This document shows, piece by piece, positions 15,400-23,387 of a DNA stretch of 35,598 nt. This DNA comes from Flavobacteriaceae bacterium. Lineage in GTDB: Bacteria; Bacteroidota; Bacteroidia; Flavobacteriales; Flavobacteriaceae. The position numbers and the translations under genes are program-made. Below the pieces are notes generated by a model. The model did no database searches and was not told the origin of the DNA. It saw only the letters and a list, made by a program, of their open reading frames with translations. The first letter of the stretch is position 1. Every line of letters starts with the position of its first letter. The DNA lies in contig JAENXD010000006.1 of NCBI GenBank assembly GCA_016649745.1, forward strand, positions 1 through 35,598, read 5' to 3'.

Positions 15400-15862
15400 A
15401 TCAAATTTTAAAATGATTTTATTCATTTCAATGTTTTTATTAACGTTAACTATTTTTGCTCAGCAAAATATGAGAACGGGTAATGAGATGTCTGTTTTAT
15501 TTACAGATAAAGATGCAGATTTACAATGGGAACCTTGTCCGCCATTTATGCCAGAAGGTTGTTCTATTGCTGTATTACATGGAGATCCTGTAAAAAGAAA
15601 TTTGGATGTTTTTTTTAAAGTCCCAGCGAACTCAGATATTCCAAATCATTGGCATCATTCCGCAGAACGTATGATTTTAATTTCAGGTGAATTGCATGTG
15701 ACTTATAAAGGCGAAAACACCCAAATTATGAAAGCAGGATCCTATGCTTATGGTCCATCAACTAAACCTCATATTGCCAAATGTGTAAATTCAGAACCTT
15801 GTGTATTATTTATAGCGTTTGAAGAGCCATTAGATGCGTTTCCTTTAATTATAAAAGAGTAA
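15380..15862 (+). CDS. Exported cupin domain protein
   Basis: A 160-residue protein with an N-terminal signal peptide (hydrophobic 12-26, likely cut after IFA, residue 27) and one cupin domain. Motif 1 is H90-W-H92 and E96 (HWHHSAERMILISG). Motif 2 is GSYAYGPSTKPH with H131. A full 3-His/Glu metal site is therefore present, unlike the cytoplasmic cupin at 13362. Four Cys at 53, 61, 135 and 141 could form disulfides in the periplasm. The start at 15380 overlaps the oxidase gene by 20 nt; the ATG of residue 12 (15413) would avoid the overlap and still give a signal peptide. Coupling to the oxidase suggests a joint pathway. Confidence 0.85.
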   Translation: MKLLPIKSNFKMILFISMFLLTLTIFAQQNMRTGNEMSVLFTDKDADLQWEPCPPFMPEGCSIAVLHGDPVKRNLDVFFKVPANSDIPNHWHHSAERMILISGELHVTYKGENTQIMKAGSYAYGPSTKPHIAKCVNSEPCVLFIAFEEPLDAFPLIIKE

Positions 15863-15908
15863 AACACATGTGTTTTTAGATTTAAAATAATCAAATTTAT
15901 TTACAAAA

Positions 15909-15940
15909 AAAAACCATCACTTTTAATGATGGTTTTTTTT
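15909..15940. terminator. Bidirectional terminator between the cupin cassette and pdhC
   Basis: A stem AAAAAACCATCA / TGATGGTTTTTT with A and T tracts on the two sides lies between convergent genes. It fits termination in both directions. Confidence 0.88.
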
Positions 15941-15960
15941 GTAAATTATAAATAACTATG

Positions 15961-17244
15961 TTAAGCCAGCATTGTTACAGGATTTTCAATAAATTGTTTT
16001 AATGTTTGTAAAAAAGCTGAACCAGTAGCGCCGTCAACTGTTCTGTGATCGCAGGCCAAAGTAACTTTCATGGTGTTTCCAATCACAATTTCACCATTTT
16101 TAACAACAGGTTTTTGAATAATTGCGCCTACTGATAAAATTGCTGAGTTTGGCTGATTGATAATAGAAGTAAATTCTGAAATTCCAAACATTCCAAGGTT
16201 AGATACTGTAAAAGTACTTCCTTCCATTTCTGCAGGCGTTAATTTTTTAGATTTGGCTCTTGTTGCCATATCCTTAATTTCTGCTCCAATTTGAGTCATG
16301 CTTTTTTGATCTGTAAAACGAGTTACCGGCACAACCAATCCGTCTTCAACAGCAACAGCAACGCCAATATGCACGTGGTGGTTTATGCGCGTTCTGTCGT
16401 CAAACCATTGCGAATTTACTTTTGGATGTTTTTTCAATGCCATGGCGCTTGCCTTAACCACCATATCATTAAAAGATACTTTGGTGTCAGGTAGTTCATT
16501 AATGAGTCTGCGTGATTCAATGGCGTTGTCCATGTTAATCTCCAGCATTAAATAATAATGGGGAGCAGTAAATTTAGATTCCGCCAACCTGCGCGCAATG
16601 GTTTTGCGCATTTGAGAATTAGGAGTTTCTTCAAAGCTTTCTTTTCCAGAAACAATCGGTACAGAAACACTAGAAACAGCAGAAGCTGCTGTCGGCACAT
16701 AATTTTCAACATCAGATTTTACAATCCTTCCGCCTTCCCCGGTTCCGGAAATGGTGGTCAGATTTATTCCTTTTTCTTCCGCTATTTTTTTTGCCAAAGG
16801 AGATGCGATAACCCTGTCTGATGTATTTGTAGGAACTGGAGTTTGAGCCGTTTCGGCAACTTTTTCAGGAGTTTTTACAGTTTCAGTAACTTTTTCAGGT
16901 TCAGCAATCTCTGCTGTTTTCTCTGGAGCTTTTACAGTTTCAGGTGCTTTGACACTTGGTGCAGAAGACGCCTTAAATTCTTTTATGATAGCATCAATAT
17001 CTTCACCTTCTTCGCCAATAATAGCCAATAATGAATCTACAGGAGCACTTTCACCATCTTTTAAACCAATGTATAAAAGTGTGCCTTCATTAAAAGATTC
17101 AAATTCCATTGTTGCTTTATCGGTTTCAATTTCGGCTAAAATATCGCCTTCTGAAATTTTATCGCCAACTTTTTTTAACCACTGTGCTACAACTCCTTCA
17201 GTCATTGTGTCACTTAAATGTGGCATTGTTATAATTTCTGCCAT
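15961..17244 (-). CDS. pdhC: Pyruvate dehydrogenase complex E2, dihydrolipoamide acetyltransferase
   Basis: A 427-residue E2 subunit that transfers the acetyl group from lipoamide to CoA and forms the core of the complex. A single lipoyl domain lies at 1-78, with the lipoylated K43 in ETDKATMEFES. A Pro/Ala/Glu/Lys-rich linker follows (about 95-140, repeats such as VKAPEK and VKTPEK). The peripheral-subunit-binding domain is near 147-183 (ASPLAKKIAEEKGI ... GGRIVKSDV). The catalytic domain ends with H400 and D404 in DHRTVDG. Many relatives carry two lipoyl domains, so this is the short form. The start codon immediately follows the pdhA stop, giving a tight pdhA-pdhC operon. Confidence 0.95.
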   Translation of the reverse strand: MAEIITMPHLSDTMTEGVVAQWLKKVGDKISEGDILAEIETDKATMEFESFNEGTLLYIGLKDGESAPVDSLLAIIGEEGEDIDAIIKEFKASSAPSVKAPETVKAPEKTAEIAEPEKVTETVKTPEKVAETAQTPVPTNTSDRVIASPLAKKIAEEKGINLTTISGTGEGGRIVKSDVENYVPTAASAVSSVSVPIVSGKESFEETPNSQMRKTIARRLAESKFTAPHYYLMLEINMDNAIESRRLINELPDTKVSFNDMVVKASAMALKKHPKVNSQWFDDRTRINHHVHIGVAVAVEDGLVVPVTRFTDQKSMTQIGAEIKDMATRAKSKKLTPAEMEGSTFTVSNLGMFGISEFTSIINQPNSAILSVGAIIQKPVVKNGEIVIGNTMKVTLACDHRTVDGATGSAFLQTLKQFIENPVTMLA

Positions 17245-18237
17245 TTATCTATGTTTTAAAAACGGATAATCTTTTTGTTCGTAAACAATATCATATAATA
17301 ATTGCTTGTCAGGATATGGAGATTCTTCAGCAAATTTCACACATTCTTCCACTTTATCTTTTACGTTTTGGTCCCAAGCTTTAATTTCTTTATCCGTGGC
17401 GTATTTTTTTTCTTTTATGACAGCCAGCACTTGAGAAATAGGATCTATTTTACGATACTCGTCCACTTCATCCTTGGTTCTGTATTTTTGTGCATCACTC
17501 ATAGAATGACCTCTGTAACGATACGTTTTTATGTCGAGCAGCGTTGGTCCGTCACCTCTTCTTGCGCGTTCAATAGCTTCTTCCATAGCTTCAGCAACTT
17601 TAACCGGATTCATTCCGTCTACAGGTCCGCAAGGCATTTCATAGCCCAAACCAAGTTTCCAAATATCTTCTTGATTAGAAGTTCTGCTCACAGAAGTTCC
17701 CATAGCATAACCGTTGTTTTCGCAAATAAATACCACAGGAAGTTTCCAGGTCATAGCCATATTAAAGGTTTCGTGCAAAGAACCTTGTCTGGCGGCACCA
17801 TCCCCAAAATAAGTCAAGGTTACGCCATCTCTTCCAAAATATTTATCGGCAAAAGCCAAGCCTGCGCCTAAAGGTATTTGACCACCAACAATTCCGTGAC
17901 CGCCATAAAAATTATGTTCGGGAGAAAATATGTGCATAGAGCCACCCATTCCACGAGAAGTTCCAGTATCTTTTCCCATTAATTCTGCCATAATTCTTTT
18001 AGGATCAACACCCAATCCGATAGGTTGAACGTGATTTCTATAAGCAGTTATCATTTTGTCATTTTTTTTCATGACATGCAAAGCACCTGCCAAAACAGCT
18101 TCTTGTCCATTATATAAATGCAGAAAACCTCTAACTTTCTGTTGAATATAAAGCGCTGCCAATTTATCTTCGAATTTTCTCCAAAATAGCATGTCTTTAT
18201 ACCAGTTGATATAGGTTTCTTTCGTTATTTTTTTCAT
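17245..18237 (-). CDS. pdhA: Pyruvate dehydrogenase E1 component, alpha subunit
   Basis: A 330-residue E1-alpha that, with E1-beta, decarboxylates pyruvate on thiamine diphosphate and acetylates E2 lipoamide. The ThDP motif runs from GDGAARQG (145-152) to ENN (173-175). Other family blocks are AYRNHVQPIG (65-74), GMGGSMH (97-102), GGHGIVGGQIPLGAGLA (112-128) and the phosphorylation-loop-like YRYRGHSMSDAQKYRT. The beta subunit gene is not next to it; a separate pdhB locus is usual in flavobacteria. No gap separates it from pdhC. Confidence 0.95.
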   Translation of the reverse strand: MKKITKETYINWYKDMLFWRKFEDKLAALYIQQKVRGFLHLYNGQEAVLAGALHVMKKNDKMITAYRNHVQPIGLGVDPKRIMAELMGKDTGTSRGMGGSMHIFSPEHNFYGGHGIVGGQIPLGAGLAFADKYFGRDGVTLTYFGDGAARQGSLHETFNMAMTWKLPVVFICENNGYAMGTSVSRTSNQEDIWKLGLGYEMPCGPVDGMNPVKVAEAMEEAIERARRGDGPTLLDIKTYRYRGHSMSDAQKYRTKDEVDEYRKIDPISQVLAVIKEKKYATDKEIKAWDQNVKDKVEECVKFAEESPYPDKQLLYDIVYEQKDYPFLKHR

Positions 18238-18257
18238 CTGTTTAAATTTTATTTTTT

Positions 18258-18280
18258 AGCGGGAACAGATGCTGTTCGCT
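18258..18280 (-). promoter_or_regulatory. Hairpin in the pdhA 5' leader
   Basis: AGC-(GG)-GAACAG-ATG-CTGTTC-GCT forms a 9-bp stem with a two-base bulge and a 3-nt loop, ending 21 nt before the pdhA start codon. It has no T tail, so it is not a terminator. A role in mRNA stability or translation is possible but unproven. Confidence 0.4.
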
Positions 18281-18355
18281 ATTAATCATTCCTTTGTGTG
18301 TCAAAATTTGTCATGCTCGTTTCATTTATAAAAAATATAAGTTAAGGTCGAATTG

Positions 18356-18363
18356 CAAAAATA
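18356..18363 (-). promoter_or_regulatory. Candidate -7 element for pdhA-pdhC
   Basis: The minus strand reads TATTTTTG, a TAnnTTTG match. A TTTG lies at 18388-18391 with a 24-nt spacer, longer than the usual 19 or so. The implied leader is about 115 nt and would include the hairpin at 18258-18280. Confidence 0.38.
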
Positions 18364-18613
18364 CTATTTTGCAGTTTAGTAATTAAGCAAACCGCTAATT
18401 TTTTTACTATAATGTTTTCGTAAAAAGATATAAAACAGAAAAATATTACTTTAAAGATGTCATTATAATTTATATATGGTTTTTGGTAAGTAATCTAAAT
18501 ATAGATCAGTAAAACAATATTTTTAAAATAATTCAGTTATATTTACAATAATTTAAAGGTTTACTACCGTTGTGGGGACGACAATTATGATTACTTTTTT
18601 GCAATTGATTAGA

Positions 18614-18649
18614 ACTAAAAAGTCTCGAGATTTCTCGAGACTTTTTAGT
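18614..18649. terminator. Terminator of gcvP, perfect 17-bp inverted repeat
   Basis: ACTAAAAAGTCTCGAGA (18614-18630) and its exact reverse complement (18633-18649) are separated by two bases. A and T tracts at the stem base allow termination on either strand. It lies 22 nt beyond the gcvP stop codon. Confidence 0.85.
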
Positions 18650-18671
18650 GTTATGCAATAAAACATTCTAT

Positions 18672-21518
18672 TTAAGCTTCCACATAATCTTCTATAGAAT
18701 TACAAGAACAAATTAAGTTTCTGTCACCCAATGCATCATTAACCCGAGCAACAGACGGCCAGAATTTATTTTCTCTTATATATGGAAGTGGAAAAGCAGC
18801 CTGTTCACGAGTATAAGAATTATTCCATTCATTGGCTGTAATCACGCTTTCCGTATGAGGTGCGTTTTTTAACATAGGAATTAAAACACCGTCGTTGTCC
18901 ATAATTTCATTTTTTATGCTAATGAGGGTATCACAAAAACGATCTAATTCTTGCTTTCCTTCGCTTTCAGTAGGTTCAATCATTAAGGTGTCATGAACCG
19001 GAAAAGAAAGTGTAGGTGCATGGTAGCCATAGTCCATTAACCGTTTTGAAACATCTGTAACATCAGCTCCAAAGTTTTTAAATTCTCTAAAGTCAACAAT
19101 CATTTCATGAGCTGAAAATCCATTTTCTCCAGTATATAAAATTTTAAAATGTTTCTCTAATCTGGTTTTCATATAGTTCGCATTTAAAATAGCATAGATT
19201 GTTGCTTGTTTTAATCCATTTGAACCTAACATTTTTATGTAGCTGTAAGAAATCAACAAAACCAAAGCGGAACCCCAAGGCGCAGAAGAAATGCTTGTAA
19301 TTCCTTGATCACCACCAGTTTTAACTATTGGGTTTGAAGGTAAAAATGGCGCTAAATGTTTTGCAACACAAATTGGTCCTACTCCAGGTCCACCACCTCC
19401 ATGAGGAATTGCGAAAGTTTTGTGCAGGTTAAGGTGGCATACATCTGCACCAATTGTAGCCGGATTTGTCAATCCAACTTGGGCGTTCATATTGGCACCA
19501 TCCATATAAACTTGTCCGCCATTATCATGAATAATTTTGGTAAGTTCTTTAATTGAACTTTCAAAAACACCATGTGTAGAAGGATAAGTGACCATTAAAG
19601 CAGCCAAACTGTCTTTGTACAATGTTGCTTTTTCTCGAATATCATCTACATCTATATTTCCCTGTTCGTTAGTTTTGGTAACAATCACCTTATAACCGGC
19701 CATCACTGCTGAAGCGGGATTGGTTCCGTGAGCTGATGAAGGAATTAAACAAATATTTCTATGACCATTTCCTTTTGATTCGTGGAATGCTTTAATGACC
19801 ATCAATCCCGCATATTCACCTTGTGCACCTGAATTTGGCTGTAAGGAAGTGGCGTAAAAGCCAGTTATTTCATTCAATGACTCTTCCAGTCCTTTTATGA
19901 CTTCCTGATAACCCTGCGCTTGTTCTTTAGGCACAAATGGATGCATATTTCCCCAACTTGGTGAACTTATCGGAAACATTTCAGAAGCGGCATTTAATTT
20001 CATGGTACAAGAGCCTAATGAAATCATTGAATGTGTTAATGAAATATCTTTTCTTTCCAATCTTTTGATAAAACGCATCATTTCGGTTTCTGAATGGTAA
20101 TTTTCAAAAACCTCATTTTCCATAAATGAAGAAGTTCTTGTAAATTTTGAAGGAATGGTATTTTCAGAAATTGAATTTAAAACTATTGGTTTTTTACCTT
20201 CTGCTTCTGCTAAAATGGCAAGTATTTCATTAATGTCTGCTAAATTAGTTGTTTCGTTCACAGAAATGCCAACTAGATTGTTTGAGGGATAATAAAAATT
20301 TATTTCATTTTTTTCTGAAATTTCTTTAACCTTTGCGGCACTTGAAACTTCAACAAGTAAAGTGTCAAAATAGGCACTGTTTAATTGTTTTAAACCTAGA
20401 TCTTTTAAACCTTTATTTAAGGTTGAAGCTAAGTTTTGAATGTTGGTTGAAATATATTTTATTCCTTTTGGTCCGTGATAAACACCATACATACCAGCCA
20501 TAACAGCTAATAAAACTTGGGCTGTACAAATGTTTGAAGTTGCTTTTTCACGTTTTATGTGTTGCTCTCTGGTTTGTAAAGCCATACGCAAGGCGCGGTT
20601 TCCGTTTTTGTCCACAGAAACTCCAATGATTCGCCCTGGCAATGCACGTTTGTATTCTTCTTTTGTTGCAAAATAACCTGCGTGCGGACCACCATAGCCC
20701 ATTGGTATTCCAAATCGTTGTGTAGTTCCAACCACCACATCTGCACCCCACTCCCCTGGAGGGGTCAATAATGATAAACTTAATAAATCTGCAGCCACTG
20801 CTATTTTAGCATCAACAGCTTTCGCTTTTTCAATAAATGAAGTGTAGTCATATATTTGACCACTTTTTGCCGGATATTGAATAAGTGTCCCGAATATTTC
20901 CTTTGTAAATTCAAATTTTTCATGATCTCCAAATACAAGTTCTATCCCTAATGGAATAGATCGTGTTTTTAAAACATCAATAGTTTGCGGCAATACTTCA
21001 TCAGAAACAAAGAATTTTGATGCATTGGCATTTAACTGCTTGCGGGATCTTGAATTGAACAGCATTAACATAGCTTCTGCAGCCGCTGTTCCTTCATCCA
21101 ATAAGGATGCATTGGCTATTTTTAAGCCTGTTAAATCACTTACCATGGTTTGATAAATGATCAAAGCTTCTAACCGACCTTGTGAAATTTCAGCCTGATA
21201 AGGTGTGTAAGAAGTGTACCACCCCGGATTTTCTAAAATATTGCGTTGAATAACTCCGGGTAAAATGGTTGGGTGATACCCCAAGCCTATATAATTTTTA
21301 AATAGTTTGTTTTTGTTGGCAAGTTTTTGAATGAATGCTGAAAACTCAAACTCACTCATCGCTTTTGGTAAATTTAACTCATGAGTCAATCGAATATCTG
21401 TTGGTATTGTTTTGTCAATTAATTCATCTAACGATTGAACACCAATAGTTGCAACCATTTCTTTCACCCCATTTTCTCGAGGTCCAATATGTCTTAAAAC
21501 AAAGGAATTTGTTCTCAT
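18672..21518 (-). CDS. gcvP: Glycine dehydrogenase (aminomethyl-transferring), P protein
   Basis: A 948-residue, full-length single-chain P protein of the glycine cleavage system. It decarboxylates glycine on pyridoxal phosphate and passes the aminomethyl group to H-protein lipoamide. The PLP lysine is K700 in HLNLHKTFAIPHGGGGPG. The N-terminus RHIGPRENGVKEMV and the N-domain block SLLDEGTAAAEAM, together with TSNICTAQVLLAVMAGMY, are typical. Both halves of the gene-duplicated structure are present. No gcvT or gcvH lies nearby. It has its own promoter candidate and terminator. Confidence 0.97.
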   Translation of the reverse strand: MRTNSFVLRHIGPRENGVKEMVATIGVQSLDELIDKTIPTDIRLTHELNLPKAMSEFEFSAFIQKLANKNKLFKNYIGLGYHPTILPGVIQRNILENPGWYTSYTPYQAEISQGRLEALIIYQTMVSDLTGLKIANASLLDEGTAAAEAMLMLFNSRSRKQLNANASKFFVSDEVLPQTIDVLKTRSIPLGIELVFGDHEKFEFTKEIFGTLIQYPAKSGQIYDYTSFIEKAKAVDAKIAVAADLLSLSLLTPPGEWGADVVVGTTQRFGIPMGYGGPHAGYFATKEEYKRALPGRIIGVSVDKNGNRALRMALQTREQHIKREKATSNICTAQVLLAVMAGMYGVYHGPKGIKYISTNIQNLASTLNKGLKDLGLKQLNSAYFDTLLVEVSSAAKVKEISEKNEINFYYPSNNLVGISVNETTNLADINEILAILAEAEGKKPIVLNSISENTIPSKFTRTSSFMENEVFENYHSETEMMRFIKRLERKDISLTHSMISLGSCTMKLNAASEMFPISSPSWGNMHPFVPKEQAQGYQEVIKGLEESLNEITGFYATSLQPNSGAQGEYAGLMVIKAFHESKGNGHRNICLIPSSAHGTNPASAVMAGYKVIVTKTNEQGNIDVDDIREKATLYKDSLAALMVTYPSTHGVFESSIKELTKIIHDNGGQVYMDGANMNAQVGLTNPATIGADVCHLNLHKTFAIPHGGGGPGVGPICVAKHLAPFLPSNPIVKTGGDQGITSISSAPWGSALVLLISYSYIKMLGSNGLKQATIYAILNANYMKTRLEKHFKILYTGENGFSAHEMIVDFREFKNFGADVTDVSKRLMDYGYHAPTLSFPVHDTLMIEPTESEGKQELDRFCDTLISIKNEIMDNDGVLIPMLKNAPHTESVITANEWNNSYTREQAAFPLPYIRENKFWPSVARVNDALGDRNLICSCNSIEDYVEA

Positions 21519-21551
21519 TTATGTTTTGGTATTTTTTTATTTTAATGATTC

Positions 21552-21559
21552 CAAATTTA
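21552..21559 (-). promoter_or_regulatory. Candidate -7 element for gcvP
   Basis: The minus strand reads TAAATTTG, a TAnnTTTG match 33 nt upstream of the gcvP start codon. The -33 position is poor (TGTG with a 17-nt spacer). No glycine riboswitch is recognisable in the short leader. Confidence 0.42.
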
Positions 21560-21645
21560 ATGAAAATTATAGAATGCACATGCCACTCAGATTACTTAAT
21601 TATAATATTTTGTTAACCAAGAATTTTATTATAATTGCAAATAAG

Positions 21646-21653
21646 TACTTTTG
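21646..21653 (+). promoter_or_regulatory. Candidate -7 element of the UbiA-like gene, four bases from the ATG
   Basis: TACTTTTG matches TAnnTTTG and ends 4 nt before the start codon at 21658. Transcription would begin at or next to the ATG, giving a leaderless mRNA. No good -33 TTTG lies at the right distance. Confidence 0.38.
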
Positions 21654-21657
21654 TTTC

Positions 21658-22503
21658 ATGCAGTTATTAAAAAAAATACTTGATTTTTATATTTTCAGCA
21701 ATATTCATGTGGCGCTGGTCGGATTTTCAATAACGAAAATCACGCTGATTAACTTTGGAATAGAGGGCAATTTAACGCCATTTTTTGTGGCTTTTTCTAT
21801 ACTGCTTTCTTATAACTTTATTCGGTATTATGAAATTAAAAAGCACAAATTGATTTGGCTTAAAAGCTGGTTTTCTGAGAATATAAATAAAATAAAGGTA
21901 CTTTCGATTTTGTCAATTTTGGGATTGGGTTATATTTCTTTTTTTGCCGATTTTAATCTAAAATCACTATTCATACTTTTTCCTTTTGCTTTTATGACGT
22001 TGTTTTATACAGTACCATTATTTAAATTAGGAAAATTGGAAGTTTCTTTCAGAAATTTTCCTATGATAAAGATTTTTAGTATTGCCATAGCTTGGGCAGG
22101 TATTTCGGTATTTTTCCCATTGTATGAAGCGGGTTATCAATTTACTTCCGAAGTTTTTCTGGAATTTATTCAACGGTTTTTTATCCTTTTGGCAATTACA
22201 ATTCCTTTTGATATTCGTGATGTTGAGGAAGACTCAAAAGAGTTAAGAACTTTACCTCAAATTTTGGGAATAACCAACTCGAAAGTTTTGGGGATATTGT
22301 TTTTGTTTGGATTTGTTTTATTGGAAATTTTTAAAGAAAATTTTACGTACGTCGGTTTACTGATAGTACTTATAGTCTCAATTATTTCCGGATTTTTTTT
22401 ATGGTTTTCCTCGCCAGAAAGATCTCGGTATTACACAAGTTTTTGGGTAGAATCCGTACCTATATTTTGGTTGGGATTGGTTGTGTGTTTTAATAATTAT
22501 TGA
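21658..22503 (+). CDS. UbiA prenyltransferase-like membrane protein
   Basis: A 281-residue polytopic protein with about eight hydrophobic helices. The second UbiA Asp motif is clear: FDIRDVEEDSKELRTLPQILG (184-204, D185, D188, D192). The YTVPL turn (117-121) is also family-like. The first motif, normally NDxxDxxxD, reads YNFIRYYEIKKHK (52-64) and has lost its acidic residues apart from Glu59. Polyprenyl-diphosphate binding may be altered, so the transferase activity is uncertain. I start at MQLLKKIL; an in-frame extension upstream to 21526 is rich in Asn/Phe and non-membrane-like, and it would cover the gcvP promoter. Confidence 0.75.
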   Translation: MQLLKKILDFYIFSNIHVALVGFSITKITLINFGIEGNLTPFFVAFSILLSYNFIRYYEIKKHKLIWLKSWFSENINKIKVLSILSILGLGYISFFADFNLKSLFILFPFAFMTLFYTVPLFKLGKLEVSFRNFPMIKIFSIAIAWAGISVFFPLYEAGYQFTSEVFLEFIQRFFILLAITIPFDIRDVEEDSKELRTLPQILGITNSKVLGILFLFGFVLLEIFKENFTYVGLLIVLIVSIISGFFLWFSSPERSRYYTSFWVESVPIFWLGLVVCFNNY

Positions 22504-22532
22504 TTTTAAAAATTTGAATTATATGAAAAATA

Positions 22533-22558
22533 AAAAGCTTCCAATTTGGAAGCCTTTT
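22533..22558. terminator. Bidirectional terminator after the UbiA-like gene
   Basis: AAAAGCTTCC-AATTT-GGAAG(C)CTTTT forms a 10-bp stem with one bulged C, lying between convergent genes. Confidence 0.7.
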
Positions 22559-22612
22559 AAGGAATTATTTCTTGCGTTTTTTGCGTAAAACTTAGCGAAA
22601 TTTGCGGTTGAC

Positions 22613-23386
22613 TTATTTTAAAAGTTTTTCAATTTTTTCTCTTTCTTCTTCCGCCAAAGCGCCGTCAACCAAAATTCTTCCGCTGTATTCATCAGTAATG
22701 ATTTTTTTGCGACTTGAAATTTCAACTTGTCTTTGTGGTGGAATTGTAAAGAATGACCCGCCTGAAGCGCCTCTATCAATGGAAACAACCGCCAAACCAT
22801 TTTTAACATTTGTTCTGATTCTATTGTAAGCTGTTAATAAATTGTCATCAATTAATTCAGCATATTCTTTAGATTTTGAAACCAAAATATTTTCTTCTTT
22901 TTCGGTATCGCTCATAATATCATTCAACTCAGCTGCCTTATGTTTAAGCAATTCTTCTTTTCTGGCAAGGTTTTCTTTTGTGCCTTCAATAACTTCGTTT
23001 TTTTGCTCAATTTTAGCTCTGTGCTCTTTAATTCTTTTTTCAGCCAGTTCAATTTCAAGTTCTTGAAATTCAGTTTCTTTACTTATTGAATTGAATTCTC
23101 TGTTGTTACGAACTTTCTTTTGTTGTTCCGTATATTTTTTAACCAATGTGTTTGCTTCATCAATCACCAACTTTTTATCAGTAATTTCTTTTTTTAGGAC
23201 TGTCACTTCTTCATCTAAATTAACAAGCCTTTTATTTAAACCAACAACTTCATCTTCTAAATCTTCAACTTCTAGAGGTAATTCACCTCTTACGCTTTTA
23301 ATTTCATCAATTCTTGAATCAATTAATTGCAAGTCATAAAGAGCTCTTAATTTTTCTTCAACAGTAACTTCTTTGCTTTTAGCCAT
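22613..23386 (-). CDS. Coiled-coil protein of the C4 zinc-ribbon (zf-RING_7) family, ribbon cysteines lost
   Basis: A 257-residue protein. Residues ~10-170 form a long antiparallel coiled coil (many Glu/Lys heptads). The end (about 205-257) aligns with the small ribbon of this family: RGASGGSFFTIPPQRQ, then DEYSGRILVDG. In most relatives this part carries CxxC and CxxC; here the positions are Ser, Gly, Asp and similar, and no Cys exists in the region. I start at MAKSKEVTVEEK (23386). A longer start would run through the upstream gene's stop and add 27 unrelated residues. The gap to the Nif3-like gene is 1 nt, an operon seen in many Bacteroidota. Its role is not established. Confidence 0.82.
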   Translation of the reverse strand: MAKSKEVTVEEKLRALYDLQLIDSRIDEIKSVRGELPLEVEDLEDEVVGLNKRLVNLDEEVTVLKKEITDKKLVIDEANTLVKKYTEQQKKVRNNREFNSISKETEFQELEIELAEKRIKEHRAKIEQKNEVIEGTKENLARKEELLKHKAAELNDIMSDTEKEENILVSKSKEYAELIDDNLLTAYNRIRTNVKNGLAVVSIDRGASGGSFFTIPPQRQVEISSRKKIITDEYSGRILVDGALAEEEREKIEKLLK

Positions 23387-23387
23387 A

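Larger units (their letters stand above)
18238..18671. other. 434-nt intergenic region between gcvP and pdhA
   Basis: AT-rich, with no credible gene on either strand. It holds the pdhA leader hairpin (18258-18280), a candidate pdhA promoter (18356-18363) and the gcvP terminator (18614-18649). The stretch 18400-18600 shows nothing further that I recognise. Confidence 0.7.

Noticed and set aside
17302-17871. A 189-residue open frame on the plus strand
   Set aside because: Antisense to pdhA, with Phe/His/Ser-rich composition unlike a real protein.
18700-21518. gcvP as two fused or split genes (P1/P2)
   Set aside because: One uninterrupted frame of 948 residues covers both halves with all expected motifs.
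21519-21600. Glycine riboswitch upstream of gcvP
   Set aside because: The region is too short and AT-rich, and no conserved aptamer elements can be seen.
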